DNA of 64,000 bases from Xiphophorus maculatus (taxonomy: Eukaryota > Chordata > Actinopteri > Cyprinodontiformes > Poeciliidae). The DNA lies in the NCBI RefSeq assembly GCF_002775205.1, contig NC_036448.1:2773498-2837497 (forward strand). The letters run 5' to 3'. The notes under the pieces were generated by a model. That model did no database searches. It saw only the letters and a list, made by a program, of their open reading frames with translations, and was not told the origin of the DNA. Positions within the stretch are counted from its first letter, which is position 1, and every line of letters starts with the position of its first letter. Positions 1 to 8,622 of the stretch are shown here, piece after piece. The translations under genes were made by a program, and so were the position numbers.

Positions 1-48
1 ATTGTTTTTTTTTCTTCTTTTCTTCTTTTTGGGAATCGCCAAATATGC

Positions 49-692
49 CTTAAAGTGGCAGTATTATCTTAAATTATTGATATGTTAATAGCAATAATGT
101 TCAACTTTTTTTTTTAGCTTTACATCATGTTGTAATGTTATTCCCTCATCAAAAACATTCATGGAGGGTTGCTTTCATTCTGTCAAATTTCTTGAGAAAT
201 CCTTTAATCTCCATGGTAACTATTCAGTTGTGCAAAACGCCTGGGTGGACCTAGCTCCGCCTACAAGATGCAGCTCCTCCTCAGAGCTGCAGTTTCCAAG
301 AGTCCTTCTGGTAAAGCAGCCCTGGCCCACAACTCCGCCTCTCAGCTCCTTCAGACTAGCCAGCAGCAATTAGCAAACATCTGGTGGAAGTGTGCATCAA
401 ATGAGCTCATAGGAGCTGCTTCTCATAATAACGCTGGTAAAAATGTTGTTAAAGGGTTAATAGAGGAGCCATGTTGTGATGACTTCCTGTAGGTGGAATT
501 TTCAGAAAGAGTAGGAGTTTTTAACGAGACAGAGGCCCAATTTGTAGTTGTTAATTTAAGAAGTCAAATTTCTTTTAAGTTATATTTGACATACACAGCA
601 TTTTATAACAACTGATGTTAACATAGTTACTCGATTGTGCTATAAAATCTCACTGAGTGCCTAAAAAAATATATAACCCTTCCCCTTTAAAA
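49..692 (-). repeat. MITE-like element with TTAAAGGGGCAGT ends, copy 1
   Basis: The copy begins with CTTAAAGTGGCAGTATTA and ends with TTCCCCTTTAAAAG, inverted versions of the same terminus. Its interior (TTTACATCATGTTGTAATG, then CCCTCATCAAAAACATTCATGG) recurs in six other places in this window: 4388-4436, 21097-21380, 24060-24236, 28749-29060, 50860-51390 and 58340-58480. The inverted ends and repeated internal sequence indicate a non-autonomous DNA transposon family. No transposase is encoded. Strand is given relative to the 50860 copy. Confidence 0.6.
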
Positions 693-2036
693 GCAGTCAC
701 CCATCTGTTCACCTTGTGGTTTTCATTTTGTTGCTCCAAGGCTTCATGCGTCAGGAAGAGAGAGGGACATGCAAACTGTGTGCCTGTGGGTCCTGTCTAT
801 GTACTCCAGCTTCCTCCCATGGTCCATAATCATATATGTTAGGTTGAGTGGTTGCTTTGTTGTTGTGTATGCAGGTGTGTGTGTGTGGACCACCGACTTG
901 CCAAGAAATGACACATAGTTTTTCAATATGGTCAACATATTTTGTTTTTGGGATTTTTTAACAACAAAAAAACTGTCAATAAAAGGCTATTAGCACTTTA
1001 AAAAAATCAGGAAAAAAAGAAGAAGTACAGGGATGTATGTGTGTATGTGTATGCATCAGGTTTTCATGTACATAGATTATCTGTCTCATATTATACTGCC
1101 ATGGCATGGTGACAGTTTCAACAAATATGTAAAACAATCTTTTTGATAAAGTTACGTACTGCAGCTTTAATGGCATCAGAAGTCATATTCCTTCAATCAT
1201 GAGTTCAACATTTCTATTCTAATAATGTTACAGTATTTTTATATTATAATCTGTTACACTATATTATTATTGCTAATATCGTTGTGATTGTTAATCTTGG
1301 ACATATTTTTTTATGAATTTAATTATGCTGTTAGACTTGAATTTCCCTCCAGTAAGACAATAAAGTTTATTTTTATTCTATTCTAGACTAAAGCAGACAT
1401 GCAAATTAAGCCTTTCGGATTTTTATTTGGAAACTATTTTAAAAACCATGCATTATTTTGCTTTCACTTTAAAATGACACACTGCTTTGTTTTGGTCTAT
1501 CATGTAAAAATCCCAACACTGATATTTGTGACTCCACTGTGAAAAAATGTGGAAGCAGAACTTCCACCTAGATGACCTCGCCTAGCTAATTTCTTGGAGC
1601 TGGTTTTAATGTTCTGGGTAATTACTTCAGATTCCCGGAGGTAAGTCAGGTGTGTGTGTGTTTGACTCAACTTTCCAAGAATCGCACAATATAGAAGTGA
1701 AAAAAATACAACGAATAGAAGGTGCTTCAGTCGGAGTTCCTGTTATGTTAATGCAACAGATCAGGACTGCAGGAGGTTCCATAGGAATAAAAACCTCCAG
1801 AAACTCTAAATACATGAGACCACTAATCTATTTTATTTCCCTTTGCAATTGAATTTTTTTTTTTTAATAGAAGCATCATTTCTCTGTACAAAACAAAAAT
1901 AAAAAGCAGTAAACACCCACCCCAGTCCAGCAGGAAAAAGACAAAAATGCTGCTTTTAGCGCATTGTAAACAGATAAAATAGTTTACAGGTGCTTTACTT
2001 TGTTAGGGAGCAGGTCAGAACCTGCTGAGCGGAGCC

Positions 2037-2064
<28 letters not shown>
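2037..2064. repeat. (GT)n microsatellite
   Basis: An uninterrupted GT dinucleotide run of 28 bases. It is simple sequence with no associated gene. Confidence 0.9.
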
Positions 2065-2067
<3 letters not shown>

Positions 2068-2364
2068 CATCACTGTTTAATCCCTCAGGCTGGAACAGGT
2101 CTTCTCTTCTGTTTGCGCTGCTCTCTCTGCTTTTACGTGTTTACTCATGTCAGACGCAACAATACTACAGTTAGCTGAAAGGCACAAAAGAATGAAAACT
2201 GAAATTGAGGAAAAAAATATTTTTGTAAACTGTAAATAAATACTGCAAGTGATGGGGAAAAAACTTCAACTAACTGGAAGTATGTCATACATTTATAAAA
2301 TTAACTTAAACATACTGAAGCTACAAATAAAACAGCCTTCATTTTTGTGTTTGAGTCAGTCAAA

Positions 2365-2368
<4 letters not shown>

Positions 2369-2435
<67 letters not shown>
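2369..2435. repeat. (TA)n microsatellite
   Basis: An uninterrupted AT/TA dinucleotide run of about 67 bases followed by TA-rich sequence. It produces spurious open frames rich in Ile-Tyr on the minus strand, which are not genes. Confidence 0.95.
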
Positions 2436-2440
<5 letters not shown>

Positions 2441-2609
2441 GTATATATACAGTATATACTGTATATATGTTGGCAAATTGGCACTCCATACTCCTCCTGG
2501 CAGCACTTAGTCCATAAAGTGGCAGCAGTAAAAGCTGTGATAAAACGCCATAATTGAATACATTGTCTTTTCTTTTTGAAAAATTGCATCTTCTGCTGAA
2601 TATTCATTC

Positions 2610-2830
2610 CAGGAGTGTCAAACTCCAGTTCTGGAGGGCCACTGTCCTGCAACTTTTAGATGTGCCTCTGCTGCACCACCTGAATAGAATAATTAGGTCA
2701 TTAGCAAGACTCTGGAGAACTGATCTACACAAGGAAGAGGTCATTAAGCCATTTCATTCCAGTGTTTGTACCTGTGGCACATCTAAAAACTGCAGGACAG
2801 CGACCCTTGAGAACTGGAGTTGGACACCTG
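2610..2830. mobile_element. Palindromic non-autonomous DNA element (hAT-like)
   Basis: The left end (CAGGAGTGTCAAACTCCAGT onward) and the reverse complement of the right end (CAGGTGTCCAACTCCAGTTC onward) match over about 55 bases, through a shared TTTAGATGTGCC. This gives an element of about 220 bp that is mostly terminal inverted repeat. A weaker relative covers about 3010-3185. The superfamily is inferred from general resemblance to teleost repeats; no target duplication could be fixed. Confidence 0.6.
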
Positions 2831-3599
2831 TGCACTACCCAATCCATGTATATACAATCACAATACAATTGTTTGACCTTTGTGAATTCTGCACTTAAAA
2901 ATTAACCAACGGATGAAAAAAATAAAACTTTGGTTAGTTAAAAGTTAAAACTAAATGAAAACTAAACAATATTTAATTAAAAACTAGCAAACCCGCTCTG
3001 ACACTAATTAAAGCAGCGGTGCCCAAACCAGTTCTCTCCCTCGTGGTTTAATGACCTCCTCCGCAGGTCAGTGTTCTTCTCAAGGCCTTCAACGAGCCGT
3101 CATTTGATCCAGGTGTGTTAAACCAGGGAGAGAACTAAACCATGCAGGATGCCGGCCCTCCAAGACCGACTCTGGACACCACTGAACTAAAACTAACTGA
3201 ATTAGACAAGCATGTGATGAGGAGCTCTTCTGTTTCATTGTGATAAGTTATGTTGCTGATGGTGGTAGAGAGAAGCTAGTGTGGATGTCTTCACAGATCC
3301 TTTCATCGTTTTAGACCGGAGGAGAAGCATGCAGATTCAGATTCATGGAAGGAGCAAAGCTTTTACGCAGTCATGAGAAAAATGTAGGACGTCCTATGAA
3401 AGCCTGTGAAAGCGTTATGTTAGCGCTCTAGACAAACAGATGTTTAAATGGAAGTGATATATACGTTAACAACAAAAACTAGAGAAAAGACTTCACATTT
3501 TTGCAAAATGCTAATTCTGGTGGAGCACAAAAGAGGATAACTTGTCGTTTGTGAAGCTACAGAGAAAACTAAATGGCTAAAATTTGGGTTATGTAGCCT

Positions 3600-3985
3600 G
3601 TCACAAGAAAAAAAAAAGTTCTGCTCATTGTTCAGTCATATTTTCACCGTGTTATTCTTTTATTTATAAATGTCACAGTTTCAAGTTAAATATTTAATTG
3701 ACAAGCTAACTATTTAGCTTCCAAAATAAATATTTATCTCAAAATTGAATATTTAGTTTGTAAGGTAAATATTTAGTCAGAGCTAAATATTTAGCTTCCA
3801 AACTAAATATTTACATTGCAAACTAAATATTTTACTCCAAACTAAATATTTAGTTTCCAAGCTAAACATTTAGCTCACTAACTAAATATTTAACGTGTTT
3901 ATAAACACATATTTAACATATTTATATATAGCATATTTATAAATGGTGAAAATCTGAACCACCATTTTTTTCTCTTATTAGTTAA
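3600..3985. mobile_element. MITE-like element with AAATATTTAG tandem core, copy A
   Basis: The left arm reads GCCTGTCACAAG, an A-run, then TCATATTTTCACC and TTTATAAATGTCAC. The right arm reads TTTATAAATGGTGAAAATC, its inverse. Between them (about 3690-3900) lies a degenerate tandem array of roughly 20-bp units, each containing the palindrome AAATATTT, in forms such as CTAAATATTTAGCTTCCAAA. A second copy of the whole arrangement is at 55975-56350. The shared arms and shared core suggest one transposon family with a satellite-like interior. Confidence 0.55.
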
Positions 3986-4387
3986 GCATATTGATTAATT
4001 TGATTACTTTTTTTTTCTTTAATCGATTGACAGCACTGTTAAATTCACACAAGCAGAAGCAAATATATCTGTTTCATCTCAGTGTCATGATTTGTTTGAC
4101 CTTTTGGCAGCTGGAACTCACCGGTGCCACGCTGTTGTTACTGTGTGGATTTGGTGAAGGGGGGTGGGGGGAGAGGGGCTCAAACAGGATGTGACATGCA
4201 GGCCTGGTGAGCTTCATGGACAATGCTCCCTGACCAGCAGGAATTAGATCGTTATCATGGGGGGCTTGAAGCAAAAATCCCACAAATGACACAAAGTATT
4301 CACACCTTTAATGGAGGATTTTAAATAAGACTGTTTGTGATATATACAAAAATAAAAAATTACACGATAGAGAGCATCATTTTAAAG

Positions 4388-4436
4388 TTTAAAGGGGCAG
4401 TGTTGCGTAAAATTGACTTTTTGAGCTTTAGATCTA
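4388..4436 (+). repeat. Fragment of TTAAAGGGGCAGT MITE family
   Basis: It carries TTTAAAGGGGCAGTGTTGCG, then AAAATTGACTTTTTGAGC, the same terminus as at 58340 and the inverse of the end at 24236. Only the terminal part is recognisable. Confidence 0.55.
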
Positions 4437-5060
4437 TATATTTTGTTTACAAAAAAATGAAGAGCCCACTTCACTGAACCTCACTGAAAATCTCCTGGTT
4501 CCACCAAATATTAATGTCTCAACTCTTCCAGAGTTAAAACATTAAGTGTTGTTGTTTCTAAATGAATATGAACTTGTTGTCTTTGCATCATTCGAGGTCT
4601 GAATGCGCTGCATCTTTTTTGTTGCTTTCACCATTTCTCATGTTCTGCAAATAAATAATAAATATTTGTTTGGAATTTTGGAGACATGTTGTCAGTAGTT
4701 CATAAAATGAAGAACAATGCTTGTTTTACTCAAACATATACCTATAAAAAGTCAAATCAGAGAAACTGATCATTTTAGGTGGTATATATACCACCTAAAA
4801 TATACGCTCAGATATACACATACATATGTCTGTTACATACTGTATGTGTTACCACTAACTTTAAAAGTCTAGCTCTGCCACTGCAAACAGGATACACACT
4901 TTGATGTATTCAACACAAATGATCAGTGACATATTCACATCATGAGTGTGAATTTCATGGCAGCTTACAGTAGAACCAGAGCTCAGCTCCAGCTCAGACG
5001 GTTGTTATGTCTGCAGCAGTCCAGCCTTTAGCCTGCAGCCTAACACAGCCGTCATAACTT

Positions 5061-5095
5061 CCCCCCCCCACCCCCCCACCCCCACCCCCACCCCC
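5061..5095 (-). other. C-tract capable of G-quadruplex on the minus strand
   Basis: Five C-runs of 9, 7, 5, 5 and 5 bases are separated by single A residues. The minus strand therefore carries five G-runs with one-base loops, the textbook arrangement for a very stable parallel G-quadruplex. No gene is adjacent. Confidence 0.8.
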
Positions 5096-6359
5096 ACATT
5101 ACTTCAGTGTGTGTGTGTGGGGGCAGGAGGGCATGAGCTGTAACCTGGTGCATGTGGAGTAGCTGTGGAGTGAGATAACGCTGTCCTTTCACAGCACACA
5201 CCGTTGATAAGGGTGTTTAACGATGTTGAGGCAAACCTCAGGGCTTTGCCTGGTAAAGCAACATGTTGATGCCGATCTTCATGCAAATCCAGCTGAAAGA
5301 ATCTGTGGCATGGATCCTGTTACCTGTACAGAGTGACCAGAACGAATGTAATGCCTCTTCATGAATATCAGAGGGATAGTTTATTACTGTGAACGCCACA
5401 AATGAATCTGTCAGGGTGTAATACGTAGACCAGTGAAGAAAATCCGTACGTTATAAATCTGCAGCTGGAAGGTTGCTCCTTTAAAGTTTGTCTTTTGTTG
5501 GATGACAGACGTTATCGGCCTGCTCAGCCCACAGAGCTAACATCCTGATTCTGCCGTGAGCAAACAATGAGCATTACTGCTTTATTATCCATTGTCCTGT
5601 GCAATCTGTTAGAGTCAAATTGAAAAACTGTGACCTTATGAGTTTCCTTCTCTGGTTAACTCGTGCCAGACACACTTTTCAGCGCTGCTGCAGAGCGCCA
5701 GTGCCGATGTGGTTAACCATGGCACACAACCCACGCTCTGGCATCTGCAGCAGCTCTCATGTGACCTGGTGCAAATGCATGCAGATCGTCTTCTTTGTAA
5801 ATCCACTGATTAACTTCAGTTTCCTCTGAAGCAAAGACTCAACGGCTTCATTTGACAACACATTTCAAAATTTAAATGACAACACATTCAAATTTCGCAA
5901 ACCTTATTGAAGAAGCAATGCTACGCATCTTTGCTTTCTGACAGGAGCTGACTGCTTTTACTGTTAGCAATATCATTTCATCACTTATGTTACTGTACAG
6001 TCCTTTTCTTACTTTCTGTTTTCATATTTCCTATTCAAGTCAATCCAGGTAAAGAAAAGTACAACTATGTTACAAATACAAGGTAATAATCATCTTGTAC
6101 ATTTAAACACAAATAAACACGCCCACAAATGATGATGTTGTTGTAAAGAGATACAAACTGTTGGAACTACAGTCCACCAATATTTGTACGAGGAAACAAT
6201 GAGATCAGTGAGTACATATGGAGCTTTTCCATGTGTACTTGGATATTTGTTTGAAGTTTGCATATTTTAACATTTTCAACATTCTAAACTAAAACGAGGG
6301 AGGAGCCAGAAACTGTGCTTTGAGATACCCCTGTGTCTATTTTTCTAAACGAATCGGTA

Positions 6360-6656
6360 GGTTGGCAGCCATGTTGGAAATCCAGGTCTTGGGCGGTGAG
6401 GTACCCCCATCCATCCATCCATCCATCTTCTTCCGCTTATCCGAGGTCGGGTCGCGGGGGTAGCAGCTTCAGAAGGGAGGCCCAGACTTCCCTCTCCCCA
6501 GCCACTTCTTCTAGCTCTTCCGGGGGAATCCCGAGGCGTTCCCAGGCCAGCCGAGAGACATAGTCCCTCCAGCGTGTCCTGGGTCTTCCCCGGGGCCTCC
6601 TCCCGGTTGGCAGCCATGTTGGAAATCCAGGTCTTGGGCGGTGAGGTACCCCCATC
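6360..6656 (-). mobile_element. 5'-truncated LINE tail inside a 52-bp direct repeat
   Basis: Positions 6360-6411 and 6605-6656 are an identical 52-bp direct repeat. Between them (6412-6604) is a minus-strand LINE 3' end. Its frame encodes GRPRTRWRDYVSRLAWERLG, followed by a Leu-Leu-Pro-Pro-Arg-Pro stretch, the usual C-terminus of a fish non-LTR reverse transcriptase ORF. The 3' tail is a short ATGG repeat (CCAT on the plus strand). The simplest reading is target-primed insertion of a 5'-truncated LINE that duplicated an unusually long target. The LINE clade is not named here. Confidence 0.8.
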
Positions 6657-6937
6657 TTAGTAAATTGTCTGTAAATACATTTGACTTTGGGGAACTTTGC
6701 AGTTCAATTTTTTGGAAATTTTGTCTTCCAAGTAACAAGTTGGACACAAAAAAGCGCCAAGGCTGAGACTGGCCATCTTTAGTCCGTCTGCTGAGCAAGA
6801 GGAGGCAATCTAAGGTGCAATCCTCACTCCAAGTTCTTTGCAAAGGCCTCAAGGCTGTTGGTGGAAGTTTTGCATACATTTTTATTTGCAAATCTGTACT
6901 ATGTTTAGACATGGCTGAACTGGAATTTGAGGCCTGG

Positions 6938-7635
6938 TGTCAGGATCGGTGTTTTGTTTTGTTTTTTGTGGAAGCCTGCTGCTTCCCACTTCCTCCACCA
7001 GATGCCGCCTAGGAGCAGAGCCCCTGGAGAGGCGTGGGGTCGAACCCGGGGACACACCTGTGGCGCATTGTCTGACTGAGGCTGGGAGTATTTAAGAAGC
7101 GGCGAGCGACACTTCTTTGCCTGAGTGTTTGTTTACCTTGGTAACAAATCGTTCCTGAGTAGGCCCTCTGAGCATTTCCCAAGATAATCGCCTCCTGTGT
7201 TTTTTCCCTGTTGTCAGGTCTGCCTGGATTCCTCCGGAGTTTTCCGAGAGGAGAGTTCTGTGGGTCGTTTGTCCCGGACTCCGACCAGCCGTCAGTTCGC
7301 TCCTCCGCTCAGTCTGACTTACCTGTCCGCCCTCCAACGGTTCGTTGCCTCTCCACGCCGCCCCTGGGTCCGTTGTTGCTCCAAAGGAAACATCCATCCG
7401 CTCCTAGTAAGCCTTTCCCTGCGTCAACATATATATTCATCCACCTTCCTGGTTTCGTTTATTCTAACAGCTTCTCCTCGTTGACAGTGGCTGTACTGGT
7501 TGCCCCTTCCAGACTCCTGCTCCGTGTTTTCTCCCCAACCCTATTCCCTCTTGTCAAACTCCATTATTGTTTTGCACACGCGTCTCCTGATTGTGTTTGT
7601 GCATGTGGGTTCGTAAACTGGAACCAAACATGACA
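6938..7635 (+). repeat. 5' LTR of the chromovirus
   Basis: This is 698 bp, starting TGTCAGG and ending CATGACA. A TATA-like TATTTAAG at 7089-7096 lies 30 bases upstream of GCCTGAGTGTT (7119-7129), the predicted transcript start. Compared with the 3' LTR there are three substitutions, a 5-bp insertion near position 6947 and a 3-bp loss near 7556 that removes the AATAAA poly(A) signal present in the 3' copy. Confidence 0.95.
7089..7096 (+). promoter_or_regulatory. TATA-like box of the LTR promoter
   Basis: TATTTAAG lies exactly 30 bases before 7119, the first base of the 11-nt segment complementary to the primer-binding site. In self-priming elements that segment is the transcript's 5' end, so the spacing independently supports 7119 as the start site. 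Confidence 0.7.
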
Positions 7636-8622
7636 GAACACTCAGGCCAACAGTCTACCCCTGCAGACGCAATTAGGAGAGCCTTGGCTGAACAACAATC
7701 TCTCATTCAGTCTCATGACGCAGCCCTGCGAGAGCTAAGTAGCCGGCAAGCAGAAACTAACCGCCGGTTAGCCGAAATATCCAATATCCTCCAGGGATCT
7801 GCCCAACCGGACCCGAGCGCACCGCCAGCGGCAGCTCAAGTTCCGGATCCATCTAGCCACGCCACGTTTTCGGAGGTACGACCGCCAGCACCTGAGAAAT
7901 TCTGTGGTGAGGTGAGGAAGTGTAAAGGCTTTATTTTGCAATGTGGAATCATTTTCAACCACTCACCTCAGAGTTTTCGCCATGATAATGCCAAAATAGC
8001 TTATATGTTATCCTTGCTAACTGGACGTGCTCTGGAGTGGGCTGAGGCTAGGTTTCCCTCCCCCACCGATTTTGGGTGCACATTTTCTGAGTTTGTGAAG
8101 GAATTTAAGCAGGTTTTTTGTCGTGACACCGACAAGACTTCAGTTTCCCGAGAGCTGTGGACTCTCAAGCAGGGTCAAAGAACAGTTTCTGAGTTCGCTA
8201 TTGACTTTAGAATTAAAGCTGCAGCATCTGGTTGGGACGCAGCTGCGCTAAAGAGCGCTTATTTCCACGCTCTGAGTGAGCAGGTAAAGGATGAACTAGC
8301 CACTTTAGATGAACCAGAGACTTTAGAAGATTTCATTAAACTCACCATAAAGATAGATAACCGCATCAGATCACGTGCTAAAGAACGAAACCGTCGTGAC
8401 TCACCTTTTAGATCTCATTTTCAGAACCTACCTGCTATTTCTCCTGTATCCCCTGCATCAACACCTCTTCCCGAGCCTGAACCCATGCAGCTGGGGCGAA
8501 CTCACTTAACCCCGGAGGAGAGACGCAGGAGGTTACATTCACGTCTTTGCCTGTACTGTGGTGAGTCTGGCCACTTCATTGCCAACTGTCAAGTCCGTTT
8601 AAACCCCCAGATCCGACAGTAA
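7630..8622 (+). CDS. gag: Gag polyprotein of the chromovirus
   Basis: Capsid/nucleocapsid precursor of 330 residues. The frame is open upstream to 7591, but 7630 is chosen because transcription is predicted to start at 7119 and ATGACA closes the LTR here; an upstream ATG at 7591 is the alternative. The N-terminal part is helical and polar. The middle carries a Retrotrans_gag-like region (around ALEWAEARF and FVKEFKQVF) as in sushi-derived PEG10/RTL proteins. Near the C-terminus is one CCHC knuckle, C-x2-C-x4-H-x4-C, in [14 protein letters not shown]. The stop lies inside the predicted frameshift pseudoknot, and pol overlaps in the -1 frame. No internal stop or frameshift is seen. Confidence 0.9.
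   Translation: MTEHSGQQSTPADAIRRALAEQQSLIQSHDAALRELSSRQAETNRRLAEISNILQGSAQPDPSAPPAAAQVPDPSSHATFSEVRPPAPEKFCGEVRKCKGFILQCGIIFNHSPQSFRHDNAKIAYMLSLLTGRALEWAEARFPSPTDFGCTFSEFVKEFKQVFCRDTDKTSVSRELWTLKQGQRTVSEFAIDFRIKAAASGWDAAALKSAYFHALSEQVKDELATLDEPETLEDFIKLTIKIDNRIRSRAKERNRRDSPFRSHFQNLPAISPVSPASTPLPEPEPMQLGRTHLTPEERRRRLHSRLCLYCGESGHFIANCQVRLNPQIRQ
7637..7647 (+). other. Self-priming primer-binding site
   Basis: AACACTCAGGC, one base after the 5' LTR, is the perfect reverse complement of GCCTGAGTGTT at 7119-7129 in the LTR. In Tf1 and sushi-type elements the first bases of the transcript itself anneal to this site and are cleaved to form the primer, replacing a tRNA. An extra G-U pair (7636 with 7130) could extend the duplex. 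Confidence 0.8.

Larger units (their letters stand above)
1..6340. other. Gene-free stretch with simple repeats and MITE-like relics
   Basis: No open frame in this stretch has convincing coding content: the frames are short, overlap low-complexity sequence or follow repeats. It holds a GT run (2037-2064), a long TA run (2369-2435), a C-tract (5061-5095), two copies of a TIR-bearing repeat (49-692 and 4388-4436), a palindromic hAT-like element (2610-2830), a related fragment near 3010-3185 and an AAATATTTAG palindrome array (3600-3985), each listed separately. It lies downstream of the 3' end of ccdc18. DR1, the gene expected beyond CCDC18 in human, is not recognisable here. Confidence 0.6.

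Noticed and set aside
2301..2652. Minus-strand frames rich in Ile-Tyr
   Set aside because: Translations of the TA microsatellite.
7591..8622. Domesticated gag gene (PEG10/RTL-like)
   Set aside because: It is flanked by intact pol, matching LTRs and a target duplication, so it is an ordinary gag of a young retrotransposon.
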